Source: Apteryx mantelli
Taxonomy: Eukaryota > Chordata > Aves > Apterygiformes > Apterygidae
Assembly: GCF_036417845.1 (NCBI RefSeq)
Contig: NC_089991.1
Location: 12,803,001 to 12,867,000 of the forward strand
DNA length: 64,000 nucleotides
Direction of reading: 5' to 3'
The number at the start of each line of letters is the position of its first letter. Within the stretch, counting starts at the first letter, position 1. The position numbers and the translations under genes were made by a program. Positions 37,704 through 49,896 of this stretch are shown piece by piece. Under the pieces are notes generated by a model that was not told the DNA's origin, did not search any database, and saw only the letters and a program-made list of their open reading frames with translations.

Positions 37704-38577
37704 CCCTTCTGTCGTGACCTGAAGCGCTCAGTCAGACTTCATTTCAGTTGCAGGGATTCCCCTGCATCTCACAAAGTCGCATCTTACAGTTTAACATGAA
37801 AAGGACATTATTTACATATACAGCATACATTACCAAAGTAATACTTCTTATTTTATGAATCACAGTAGCATACTTGCTGACACTAGCAAGACTTTTCTAG
37901 CTAGTGATCTTTTTCCCTATTAACACTTGTCTTCCCAAGCATAAGATTTGGGGCATCTCCACTTCCTCCTTCTGTAATTCCACAGAAAAACAATGACAGC
38001 AAGATTGCAGGATGAACTTAACACACTTAACACAGAGTATTTGTTAGGAAAACTGAGAAAAGTTCTGGAAATAACTAAATCACCAAAATTCAAAGAACAA
38101 TGAACAACATTCAGTACTTCAGAAACATCCTTTCAAGTCTTATTCAGCCACAAGCGTATAGCAGCACTGCATGGTATAGCGTGGTGGACTAAAAGGAAGC
38201 ATATGTATGCACCATAAACCCTTTAATTTAGCAAGCAAAGAGATAAAAGTCAATAGTAAATAAGATACAGTGCATCCCTTCATACCATCATAAACACTCT
38301 GGAATGCTGTCCAAAAATAAATGGATGACAAGAAAAAGAAAAGGAGCATCTCCAAACTTGAGTTCCCTATGGCCCTGGCATTTAAGAGTCTGACAGGCTT
38401 TCTTCTAAACTGCCTGAACAACTGAAATTGATATATACTTATCTTGCCCATCCTGTTCTAAAACACACAGTTATGTATCACAAAATACATGTGAGGACCT
38501 ACAGATTCTAAGCACATCAGAGTCCTGAGCATTCAAAACCTTGATAAATCATACCCCTCAGGTTCTAATGTTTATAC

Positions 38578-38682
38578 CATTATATATTACATATATGCTA
38601 TTTATCTGCATGTGTGCATATACATATATATATACACATGTACACTATTTTTTTTTTTTAATATATATGCTATATTGGATAC
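38578..38682. repeat. AT-rich low-complexity region with TA/CA runs and a T12 tract
   Basis: TATATATTACATATATGCTA, ATACATATATATATACACATG and TTTTTTTTTTTTAATATATAT follow one another. CATGTGTGCATATA and TATACACATG form an imperfect inverted repeat around the central TA run. Confidence 0.85.
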
Positions 38683-41600
38683 AAAAAGTATTTCTGGAAA
38701 TCTAGGTTTCCTAGAATACATAAGGCATTTTCAAATTTTATTAAAACTTAATTAAATTATTGGGAGATGTCAAAACCAAACCGTTCTATGAACTGCAATC
38801 ATTTTTCAAACAAGAAACAATTCAATAATTCCTACTCAGAACTGACTCCAAGCAATGTTTTTTTCCCCTTCTGTGTGTTGTTATGTGTTCAATTTATTAG
38901 AGGCCAAAAGTCTGCCAGCCTTTCTAGTCCAGGAATAGCTTTGCTGTTTCAGTAAGAGGAAGTTTATTCATTAACAGCCATTCATAAATGGCACTCAGTC
39001 GTACATAATACTTAAAAAAAGATAATCCAATAATCCATAATAGAAGTATGCACTGCTTTAAGTTGCAAGATGTACCATACTTTACTGTCAGCCTGTCAAA
39101 AATATTCTGGAAAGGGTACCCATGTTGTGTTAGCATGTACACTGCAAAATAATAATAAAGAAAAAGCAAAGGTCCAAGAGAAAAAATAGATACAGATGAT
39201 AAAGGAAATAAAAATACATCTGTTATTTAACCAGAACGTCCTTTGCCAGCCTTTAAAAACAAGACCCTGTGGGAAAGAATAACAGCTGGTGTGTGAATGC
39301 AAACATTACGATATTGCCAACATAATATTTGTTTCTGTTACAGTTGGGGTGTTTTAGAAGGAATTTGCCATAAGCAGCTTATTCTGACATGCCTTTCTTT
39401 ATGGAAAAGTGTTTCCTATTTTGTTACCTGCCTTCCCAGACTGCAGTCACTTATCTGTGACTAAGACATTTACCAAGCATCCGGGTAGAAAGAGATAGGA
39501 ACAGTGTTGGGAGCGGGAGATGAAATGGTTATTCTGACAGACAGGCCGCTTAACCAACATTCCTTACAGATCTCCACAAGAAGAAATGCTATTTCTTGAG
39601 AATAATAATGGACTGGACAATACTTAGGAAGGGACTTCCAGATGCCCTGCTTATATCTGCAGAGACATATATAATGTTCTCCCAAAGTACATGCACTGTG
39701 TATTTATATCTCAGTTCAGTTGTTAATTCCCTGAAGCAGAGCAAAAACCTACATCTGCCTAGCACTAACTTTGCCTGGCCTTCGTGTTATACTGTAGCAT
39801 TTTGTTAACTGTAGCAATGCAGAAATACCGCAGCAGAAGCCTGAGGGTGGGAATGCCCCTTGTATGGGTTAGGAGATAAAGATAACCTAGAATCGGCAGT
39901 TTAACTGAGTGGACAATGTACTGTGAACCTTTGAAGTGATCTGGGCCTGTTTCTTATTCTATCTGCACCTCTGTAAATAACGTACCAGCATCACAAAGTC
40001 CACTGAATGGAGATCAGAGTGAGCCCCTTTTGAATAGTGATCTGTCAGCTAGCAGGAGTGATTCAAGGCTACTGCTTCGAGAGATTCACAGGCTGAAAGT
40101 TGCTGCCAGCCTCAGACCCTGTTGGATGGCTCTAATTAGCATTTTCCTATTCCTGTCCCTCAATAACAGAGCTCCTTTCCAAATCCAGCTTTTAAGCAAT
40201 AAAATGATGCCATCTTGAATGTGATGCCTCTATTAACTTTGTGGAAAGCAAAACACATTTTTTTCTAAAATAAACAAGTAAAATAGATGTTTGGAGAGCT
40301 GCTGATTCCAACCCCTTGAAAATACAGTAAAAGGGAAGGCCGAAGAAGGAAAAGGGGAGAAGAACGTATGCATCTCCAAACCTTTTGCTGTACCTCTGCA
40401 GCGCTAGATAGCATTGCAGAGATACCTGTGAATGAAGCATTAACCAAAGACTTCCAGAGCCACAAGGTAAGCAACGTGGCAGATATTCCCTGTAGTAAAG
40501 AGTGTTTTCCTCATGCTAACTAAAATCTACCAGAAGTTGTGCCTCATGACCAGTTGTATCTCTGCTCTGAGACTGTCACCTCCTCCGTGAAATAAAAAAT
40601 GATTTAGAGCCAAAAAGTCTAAGGTTTTGCTAAAGTCGCTCTTTAGCCTCTGTGGTCTGCAACCTATAATGGCTCAATTAGAAACCCTGCTAAAAGGGTT
40701 ACATACTCAAGGTTTGAAAATGTGATAAGGTAGACAATTCTACCAAGAAGCCCTTATAAATCATTCCATAAAGAGATTAATTTGTTTTCATCCCACTAGG
40801 AGGCCAAAATGTTTGGGACCTTGCCTGCTGCACAGACTTTATACACACTTCCATCCACACAAATAACATTTCACTTGCATTTTAGGAAATTAAAACAAAT
40901 TAACACAGAGTACACAGAACATTTTCTAATGCACAGTCTAATCTTAACCTTCATCTCAGATCAGCTGCCTCACAACAACTCCAGACCTGCTCTCTGGATA
41001 GATCAGAACAAAAAAAAGGCTCTAGAGACATCTGTACAGAAACCATTTCCACTCTCCTCCTTAAAGCGTATGCAAAGGGCAAGAGAACAGTATATGAGAA
41101 AGATGATTGACAAAAACATTGTCAAAAATGCTGCTGTCTCTCACATGCACTAACACATGCAGATTTTGGATAATACAGACTGGCTGTCCACCTCTATTCC
41201 CACTGAGCATTATCTTACTCTGTAGCAAGTCCCACTGGCAAAACATACATTTACTGCTCAGACACAAGAAGTGAGCTGTTTCTGGAAAAAAATCAGACTT
41301 GTTATATGGGGGGATCCTGCCCTTACATATGAGAGTGTTACATCATATGAATTGTCAATGAAGATTTTCTTCAAGAACAAGAATTTAGGCATGGCAGTCT
41401 GGTCCCTCCTCATTCCTGTTTTCCCATGAAAGAGGTACTAGAGATCCTTACATATGAAGCAAATCAGCAGCAAAGTGCCTTCTGACTCAATGCTTTAAGT
41501 CTTGGATTTAATAGCACAGTCTAAAGGCTAAGAACTTCATTCCACTACCACCAAGTGACTCAAGCCAAAAAGAAAAGCACCTAAAAACAAACACTAGCAT

Positions 41601-44600
41601 ACTACAATTGCACTGCTCTTCAGCAAACACCTTCCACATTGGCTTATGGAATTTATCTCACCAGACTTTCATGAGTTGACTTGGACAGAGAGGGATCCCA
41701 GCATCTGAACTAAGATTTGAATCAATGTCCAGAATTAAATTACTTTATTATTCCAACACTGACCAATGATCACTCATTGGTGACAGAAAACCAGCTGCAA
41801 AGCCTGCTCTCCTTCCATCCTAGTATGCAGGCTAAAGGCTCTCCAAATTTCAGTATTAAGAGCAAAATGTCAGACCACCTTTGAAATATAATTGTTATTT
41901 GGGCACTTATGAAAGACCAGGGTTTTAGAAAAATAAATCATGCTTTCTTTAGCTATATCAAAACCACATCTAAGTATGTCAAATCATCTAAATCTGTTCA
42001 CCGAGTTTCACTTGCTCATTTTCTGTAACCCTTCAGCTTTTCTGAGAATCCCAAAGTAACTAATATTAAGACAGATAGGTTGATAAGGCATTTTGATTTC
42101 TATCCATTTTGTCTGTATCAGCTCTTGCTGTTGTGGCACATTAAATCAGAGTTTCACTATTTCCAGCAAATTACCCTTTTGATTTGCTATTGTTACTTTG
42201 CATACTTTCTATTGAACTTTGTCTACTGGCAACAGCAGAATAATTTCTATTCTTATGTAGTACAGTTACAGTCGTGCACTCTGCATTTTCCAAGAAAAAG
42301 GGCTCATCATATTGTCACATATGTTTAAAAAAAAAAAGAAAAAAAAAGGCTGCCTGCTAGACCTGCTTGCAGAGCCCCAGAAAAAGCAACTTTTGCATTG
42401 CACTTGACATTAATAAGATATTGCTGATTCAGCAGGTCATTTCCCCTTACAGAAAGGAAACAAGTTCACATCTTCTCTCTTTCCCTCTCCCTTCTCCCTA
42501 AAAGATTCAAACAATTTATATTTGCTTTTACAGAGCCAGACAACAGAGACCATCTCCCACATAGGGAGAAGGCTTACATTGGTATTTCTTAGCCATGATG
42601 CTTAGCTGGTGCAAAATAACACAGCCCCCTTAACCTCTTGGGAACCTGCTGATTTACTCCAGCTCATCTGGTCCTAGAGGTCTGCATGCTTTGACCCCAG
42701 TGATGCTATAGATAAAGTACAACATTTCCATGCTGCTAAATCTCTACTCATACTTCAGGGGACAGAGGCTCAGAAACTGAAGAAACAATGACTTGATCTC
42801 TGTACCCCTCAGAAAGGCCAAAGCACAAAGAGGGTTTGCAGAAAACAAATAGATGGAGACAGATGCACCTGTCATTTACACACACTGAGCACACCCTATT
42901 ATACAGGCAATTATTCCATCCGTATAATGCACCATGGTAAGCTGCTGATTTTGGGACTGCACCACATCTGGCTGGTACATAGACACAGTTGGCATCCTGT
43001 ATACACATCTCTGCTGGATCTAAGTGCCAGCTGAGAAAAGCAGGAGAAATCTTAATTTACCAAGCTCTACGAAATCTGGATTGGGGCGGGGGGAACACCA
43101 CCACCACACACTTGCACCTGCTTTCCTTTTGATTCCTCCCTCTTCGTCCTTCCACTGTGGCTCACAGCCCTTTAGAGAAAAAGACAATCAAAATCCAAAT
43201 GCCTTAGCAGACAGCCTCCAGGGAACTCCATTGTTTTTATCAGTGCCTTATTGTGGGGTGGGTAAAGAAAGGAAAAACTGCCAAGAGGTTGCCAAGACAA
43301 GAAGTGTCGCATGTATGGAACAGCAGGGCTTGCAGTGCAATCAATCATTGCACGCATTGCCTTCAGACAAAAGCTGCTGAAAGCAGCTCCCCCCACGCTC
43401 CTGATCTATGAGCAATTTCTGCCCCTACGATTGCTCGCCCAGAATGCAGATTCTGTCCCCCAACCCCAGCCCATGCAAGGCTGGAGTAAACACACAAATC
43501 AATAAATAGCAACCAAAAATGTGATCAATAGTAGACTAAATCACTATCACATACATCTATTTCAGCAGCAAAACGCAGCTGAGCCAAGAATCATGCAGGA
43601 AATCCAGCAAAATTCATTGCTTCTCACCTTTGCCGGATTTCCTTTGGAATTTTAATTCTTTCTTTTTAGAAAATGCAAGTAAAAAGATGCTTCGGACAAA
43701 GCCCCAAAGAGCACAGACTCCTCCTTCTCCCATCTCTCATGGGCAAGGTATAAAACCTGAAAGCCTATAAGAGTCAGCTGCTGTCAGCACCCTTTAAAGA
43801 GTGATTAACTCCAAGTGGCTTTGTAGGTGCCAAGAACCCCTATGCAAAATGGGTCAAGCCCACCATTACAGCAGGATCTGTAGGATCATGTATGATTGCA
43901 GTTGGGGGTAGGGAAGCAAGATACTCCAGATTCCTGGGCGAGACAGCCTTTTCTCATGTTGTAAATACTGCAAAGACAGACTGTGGACAAGAAAGTGATT
44001 TTTCATGTGGTGTCTTTACAATTTCTTCTCTCTGTTCACTCCCACTGCTTTTACCCTCCAGAAATACAGCTGAGAGTGGGGCAATGGTTCTTGACACATA
44101 CACAGATTTTTTTTTTCCCCTGCACCAGAGCTCCCAAGACCTGACTTACAAATCGAAATGTGTGCATCCCATCCCTCCTGCTGCCCCTGTGCACCGGAGA
44201 ATCACAAGCATCCTCCAGCTTCCAGCCCTCTCCATTGTGCCCCATCCCAGAGCTGCAGGCTTAGAAATCATCTGCCAACAGCGTGGCTGACAAAGTACAA
44301 GCCCCATCAAGTATGGCTTGCTCTCCTGCACCAATGCGGGCCCTGCAGTGCTGCCAGAGTTGAAGACATGTTTTTTGGTTTTTTTTTAAATCAGGGAGCT
44401 GAAGAGAATGAAGTCAGAGGGCAGCCACGATGGGAAGAAAAGCCCTCCTAGGCAGAGCTTAGCCATTCATTCCAAAAGTTGCATTTCATTACAATTCATG
44501 AATAGGCTGATAAATTACACAAACAATCACAGACAGCACAGGGGGAACACTCACCTCCAGCTGCCTTTACAAAGCAAGGTATTTGCTTTATGTACATTTC

Positions 44601-46476
44601 CCCAAACCTGTGCCAATTTGACTGCGCTTTGCATGGTCCAACAGCATCGCAATGACTAGGATTATTTTAACATTTTCTGATTGAATTAAATTTTCTATCG
44701 GTCAACTCATTTTACACAGTATAAAATACACCTGACAAAGAGAGCCCCAGTTTTACTGTGGGACCCACAATTTCATAGGTAGGTTGTATGTGTTACCTCA
44801 GGAAGCCTTCTCAGAGGATCTGTGGTAAAGTTTCAGAAGATAAAGACCACCACCACTGTGCACTGGATGATATATTCTTTTTAAAGCAATTCTATTCATA
44901 CCATTTCTGATTTATCAAAAAAGAAAAAAGCAGTTGCAATATTCTTATCCAGTCTTAACGAGCAGCAGAAACCTTTAAACTAAAACTAATTTTTAAAAAA
45001 CAGCTGTAACAAACTATTTGAACTGTTGAAATTGCAACCGATAGTGCAACTGCAGAGCTATAGATAGAAAAACATCAGAAAAGTGTCAGAGAATTATGAG
45101 AAATCGTGGGTCTGTGATCTAAAACCTGAGGTCAATAGAGTTTCCCACCGCAGCTCTCCATCCAAGTACTAAATCAAGAACACATCACTGAACAGAATAT
45201 TCTTACCTAGAATGTGAAACCTTGTCTTACAAAGACATTTTTCCTTTTAGTTACTGTATTCAGAAAGGAAGTTTATGCATAGCTTTAAACATCTGACTAG
45301 TCCCCTTGACTTTAAAGGGAATATTCAGAGCGTGTGAAGCTAGACACATGCTTTTGTCTTTGCAAGATTTTTTTCATTTTTTTTTCTAAAAGAGTGTAAT
45401 TATAAACTTTTTTTTAAAACCCTTGACAATATGCACATGTAAGAGTCTATGCTGGTGCTTACTGGATCTACTTCACAAACGGTTAAGATTTAAGCCCTGA
45501 CTTGCAATTCTCCACTGTTTTTCTAAATAGTTTTCTTAATGTGTTTTCTCATATTTTCTTAACATGTTTTTGAATCTAAGTGCCTTAGGATCATATGTCC
45601 CAAGAAAGTCATTCATGCTCCAAGAGCTGTACTCCCTTCTGGAGGAGGGTGTAGATAAGAACATCAACAGGCAGAGCATCCATGACTTCATAATTGTGAA
45701 TTTAACGCACTCATATGGTGGGGGGGAAAACATAACTCCATTAGGTAGTGTAAAGAAACAACTTGCCTCAGTTTGAAATACCAACCACTGAAAGCTTTAT
45801 CTGTAATAAATGAAAAGAAATCAAAGGCTGGAATAAGCACTCCCTCCTGGTTTGTTATGGCATGTTTGGAAGCCAACAGTGAGAGGGTGCATAGCACTAG
45901 TACTGCGAGGGTGCACGTTCACTGGCCAAAGACACTTTGATAGGCAAGAGTAACCATGCAACGTATGAAAGAGGGTTTGAACACCAGTCCTTTTAAGAGC
46001 AGGGGTATTGGGTGCAACAGAGCACTGTTTCCATGCAGTTTGTTGGTTTCACTGCACTATTCCTATCTCAATTACATATAATATGCAGATTTCTTTTAAA
46101 CTTCCCCCCCACACACACAGGTGTTCTAGTCATTTATTTTCTTAGTGCTCTGTCCAGGCAGAGTCAGTGATTGTTCCAAGCCTGGTGGCTTTCCATAGAC
46201 TTAATCAATGTAATTGGGATGTTTTATAGCTCTAGACAGGGTGTTTTGCCATATGGGGTAGGAGCCATGGGCTGCAGAAACGTGGCAGTGAAGCACAGAG
46301 CCATCTGAATGCTGCAGTCTGAAAAAGAGATTTTTTCAATTCAGTAAAGTTTTTGCTGCTTTCCCTGGCTAGGGCTGTTCAGAGAGGGTTAATTCCCAAG
46401 GCCTCTGGAAAAGCATCTCCCAGCTCCTGCCCTCCTGTGCAGGCACAAGGACCAGTGGTAGCGTGTTGTACAGGAC

Positions 46477-46525
46477 CTTTCACCCAAAGGATCCCAAAAT
46501 GCTCTCAAAACTTTAACTGAACACA
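46477..46525 (+). mobile_element. Old MIR/L2-like repeat fragment
   Basis: GACCTTTCACCCAAAGGATC followed by CCAAAATGCTCTCAAAACTTTAACT resembles the amniote repeat zone CTTTCATCCCAAAGGATCTC / AAAGCGCTTTACAAACATTAA, which normally lies upstream of the MIR-type CATTTTACAGATGGGG tail. The tail itself is not recognisable here. Confidence 0.45.
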
Positions 46526-47262
46526 CCCTGCGGCTACTGCAATGCAGCTACTTCTGGTGCAAAAGCCAGAATTGGTTTAAACAGCTCACAGCAACAAAGC
46601 ATAACCGTATAGGACAGAGAGAGAAATATTTTACAAACCTACCTTTTCATTTTTCTCCTCTAAACAAGGAAAGAATTAAAAAAAAAAAAAAGTAGTGGGT
46701 CCCTCCATAACTCATTGCCTGCTTCTTAGGGTAAAACCTCCTTTCTCAGTGTCCTGAATCCTGTATTTTATCAGTCTTGCTGTATATGACTGTTTTCCTG
46801 TCTTGTCCCAGATCCAGGTCTGGTCCCTGCCTCTGTTGCATACACTGTCAGATAAACCAAGAAAACAACCAAATCCCAATTCTTCCCCCCTCCTTCCCAT
46901 CACAAAAGTTAGCTTTGTAAATTCACCCCTGTAGCACACCCTACATCCATACTGGATGCATTGAAACCTTCACCTATTGAGTACAACCACATGGATTGCA
47001 ATCAGCACTGTGTGACCAGCACCCCGTAACACTCACAGCTCCTTTTACTCCACACCATGCCAGACCAAAAATTTAGTATCAGGGTTCCCTACTCTCCCCA
47101 CACCTTCACTCCTTTTATCCCATCCATCTCTAAGCTATAAGCCAGAAATTCTGAGACAACATGGCAGAAAAAAACATGCAGAAAATGAATTTCATTCATT
47201 TTAATTGAATTGTATATCAATATTGATTGTGCTATTCATTTTGATAGTAAATCTAATCATAA

Positions 47263-47280
47263 AATATATATATATATATC
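47263..47280. repeat. (TA)n microsatellite
   Basis: About nine TA units after CATAAA, followed by CTCTCTGC, inside GLRA1 intron 1. Confidence 0.85.
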
Positions 47281-49260
47281 TCTCTGCTTGCAATCTCTGC
47301 CAAGCATTCCCAGGCCAGCATCTGGCAGCATTTCCCTCAAAATAGCATGCTGATATGCACTCAGAAATGGTCTGGGTGTAGGGTTTAAGGGCTGCCCCAT
47401 TTCCTCCTCACTGAGAAAGCTCTTGTCCTCCCTCCCTCTGCTGAGAACAAGATGGAGACAGCCGCCTCAGAGTAAGCAAAGGACTGAAGACAGGCTGAGT
47501 GCTGTTGAGCTCAAGTCTCTGCTCAGAGGCCTCAGTGCCTGACAGGCACCATCTCAGGGATCAAGGAGACGACTCAGGAAGCCACGGTGAACAAAGCAGG
47601 GAGCGGGATCGGAAGCACCAGTGGCCAGTCTTGCATCTGGCCTTGCTGCATTCCCACACAGCCCCTTCCCATGGGGAGGGTTGCCATGGGTAACGCGGCT
47701 CTCGCTAGTTAATCATGGACAACACGATGCATTTCTGCGCCCAACTGTCTCATGTTCTCTTTGTAACTATGCCTCTTATCAGAATCTGCTGGAGTCGATG
47801 AAATTACACTACTGAATTCCAGGCCCAGGTTGCTGATACAGAAGTTGTCAGAGCCTCTGCAATACCAGGTCTTAGCATCTACTATTTTCAATTGTCATCA
47901 GATGGTCACAGGGCTAAGTTTTCTTTTAAAGGCTAAATGCCTCCAAAATAAGTCATCAACACACACTTCCCCTCCACATTTCCTCCCTGAAGGAGCAGAG
48001 TGCAGCCTGCTTTTCCACCTGAAGCCTCTCAGAGAGGTCCTTGATCAGCGCAAAAGACCTTGTCCTCCCCCTGCTTGCCCAATGCCATGATCCAAGCAGC
48101 TGCAGAGGGAACCTGGGGTTTGTTCCTCAGGGCAAAAGACCCAAGAGTTCCAGGAAGCAGCAAACCAAAGACCATTGTCTGGTCTTTGGATGGAAAACCA
48201 TCCCCAAGCTTTGTCCCAGAGGATACGGCTTCAGACTGCAGCAAGTGGCATGGTGACATGAGGCACCTGCTCTGCAGGAACAAGAGGAAGAATCTGGGAA
48301 AACCCCAAGCAACTCCCTCCCACCCACCATTCCAAACATTAGCTCTCATGAGGCTGGTGCTACAGGATGGGATTTAACTAAATCCTCTGCCACACCAAAG
48401 CATTGTTTTTCTGAGCAATCTGAGACCCTTCTCAACTAGCAGTGATATATATTTTGAGGGTGGCCTGAGCAGAGAGACCTGGTACAGTAGGCAACAGGTT
48501 ACTGGCCACCAACACCGTGGTGTTGATTTTAGACAACTGTATAACAATTGTTCTTAGTCTTAGTCATGGGTTGTTAAGAAAAGTTCTATCTTCTAACACA
48601 CTCGCTCTTGTTTTCCAAATCACCCTCCCTTCTACTATACTTTCATACTATTTCCACCAAAACCCAGTATGCAAAGGCACAACCCCACACTAAGAGGCAC
48701 TTTTTCCCCCCAACACCACATTAAGACAGCACCTTTTCCCCTGTTGAACCCCTTCTGAAGTTGGTCCCCCAATACCTCCCCATAAACCTAGGCAACCAGG
48801 GCACACACTTGGGTCAAACACCATGCTAAGAGGGTCCTATTCACCCTTCCATCCAGGGATCGGGCATTCTTACTTCCCGCTTTCCCTCATTTTTCCTTGC
48901 TCAAACATTTGACCGAGCCTCGTCCATACACAGCCATAGACGACACCCACACTTCGGGCTGTCAGACTTTGCGGACCACAACCGCAGGCGCGCCGGGGCC
49001 CGGGGGCACCGGCCGCGCCGCCGGCATGCGGTCCCGCCGAGCACTCCACCCCGGGTCCTAGCGCCCGCCTGTCCCCGCCGCCGCTATCTGCCCTTTGTGC
49101 AACGGTATCCCACGTCCGACACCGGAGTTAACGGTCGCGGTTGGAGACCGAGCTGCCAGTGTGAGGACCAACCAGAACGCTTTCAGTCACAGATACATGT
49201 AGTGTTAAAGAGTGACACGACTCCCCTGTTCGGCCGGAGAGACGTCGCGGTCCAGGAGCG

Positions 49261-49357
49261 AAGCCGGGCGGGTCGGCGCTGCGGTTTCCTCCCACCACGT
49301 CCCGGAGCCGCAGGGCCACGGCCCGGCCCGGAGAAGCCGGGCGGGTCGGCGCCGCGG
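49261..49357. repeat. Direct repeat of 24 bp, two copies 73 bp apart, in the CpG island
   Basis: Copies at 49261-49284 and 49334-49357 both read AAGCCGGGCGGGTCGGCGC, then T or C, then GCGG, a single mismatch. The intervening sequence is not obviously duplicated. The unit contains a GC-box-like GGGCGGG core, so it may be a duplicated Sp/KLF site. Confidence 0.8.
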
Positions 49358-49488
49358 CCCCTACCGCGCAGTGGGCAGTCCCCCGGCGCGGCCGTTGACA
49401 CCCGCCACCCGCCGTCAGCCCCCAGGCACCCCGCGCGCCTCCCTCCGCACCGATTGTTATAGGTGCGGGTAGCGAATAGCCGGTTCCG

Positions 49489-49526
49489 ATTGGCTCATTC
49501 AGATTCCCGCGGCGCCCAGCCATTGG
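49489..49526 (-). promoter_or_regulatory. Pair of CCAAT boxes on the minus strand
   Basis: ATTGG occurs on the plus strand at 49489-49493 and 49522-49526, each followed by CTC or CTCT, giving GAGCCAATCGG and GAGCCAATGG on the minus strand. Both match the NF-Y consensus including flanks. The spacing between them is 33 bp, close to three helical turns, which is typical of cooperating NF-Y sites. Confidence 0.6.
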
Positions 49527-49556
49527 CTCTCGCCGCGCGGCGCTCCCCACGCGCTT

Positions 49557-49569
49557 TTCTGGAAGGTTC
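49557..49569 (-). promoter_or_regulatory. Perfect three-box heat-shock element (HSF binding site)
   Basis: The sequence TTC-TG-GAA-GG-TTC fits the alternating nTTCnnGAAn pattern bound by heat-shock factor trimers. A fourth box (CAG at 49572-49574) is degenerate. By chance a three-box match is expected roughly once per 130 kb when both phases are counted, so the motif alone is weak evidence; its position beside two CCAAT boxes in a CpG island strengthens it. Confidence 0.5.
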
Positions 49570-49731
49570 TCCAGAGCTCCCGCAGCGCCGGACAGGCTGT
49601 TAGCCCTGAATTTATCCCCCCTCGTTCTTGAAACCATCCCCAGTTATCACCGGCTTCCCCCAGAGCTATCCATAGTGCGCCTTCCTCCTCTTACACCAGC
49701 AGCACCAGAACAGCATTGCCTAGGCAGCATC

Positions 49732-49896
49732 ATGGCAGCGGTGCCGTGGAATGTCCCCCTGCTTCTGTCAGGCCCCACCGCTCTGGCTGACCTTAAAGTG
49801 GGGAGCAGCACTGCTGGGTGGGAATCATGCAAAGGTAGCCAAGACCAGAAATCAGTCACACCACTCTTGAGAGGAGACAGTAGTTGCAGAAAATAA
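49732..49896 (+). CDS. Short uncharacterised ORF at the edge of the intronic CpG island (possible first exon)
   Basis: The ATG at 49732 sits in a strong Kozak context (CATCATGGCAG) and opens MAAVPWNVPLLLSG followed by P-T-A-L-A-D-L-K-V-G; the frame closes after 54 codons. A possible splice donor AAAG/GTAGCC at 49834/49835 would end a 34-codon first-exon segment. I do not recognise the peptide. It could be a genuine first exon transcribed away from the island, or chance. There is no supporting downstream exon that I can identify, so confidence is low. Confidence 0.15.
   Translation: MAAVPWNVPLLLSGPTALADLKVGSSTAGWESCKGSQDQKSVTPLLRGDSSCRK

Larger units (their letters stand above)
48960..49620. 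promoter_or_regulatory. Intragenic CpG island with promoter-like elements, in GLRA1 intron 1
   Basis: CpG density and GC content jump abruptly here against an AT-rich intron. CGCG and GCCG runs occur throughout 48985-49090 and 49220-49560. On the minus strand, reading leftward, there is a perfect three-box heat-shock element TTCTGGAAGGTTC (49557-49569), CCAAT (49522-49526), CCAAT (49489-49493) and TATAA (49457-49461). This spacing would place a start near 49430 on the minus strand. A minus-strand donor-like GAAGTAAGA lies near 48867-48877. On the plus side an ATG ORF begins at 49732. The island could drive an antisense or divergent transcript, or be an orphan CpG island acting as an enhancer or alternative promoter. 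No known gene was recognised from either strand. Confidence 0.6.

Noticed and set aside
49128..49637. 169-codon minus-strand ORF in the intronic CpG island
   Set aside because: It is open mainly because of high GC content and has an Arg/Gly/Pro/Ala-rich composition with no domain. It also extends through the putative promoter elements, so it cannot be one transcript's coding region.
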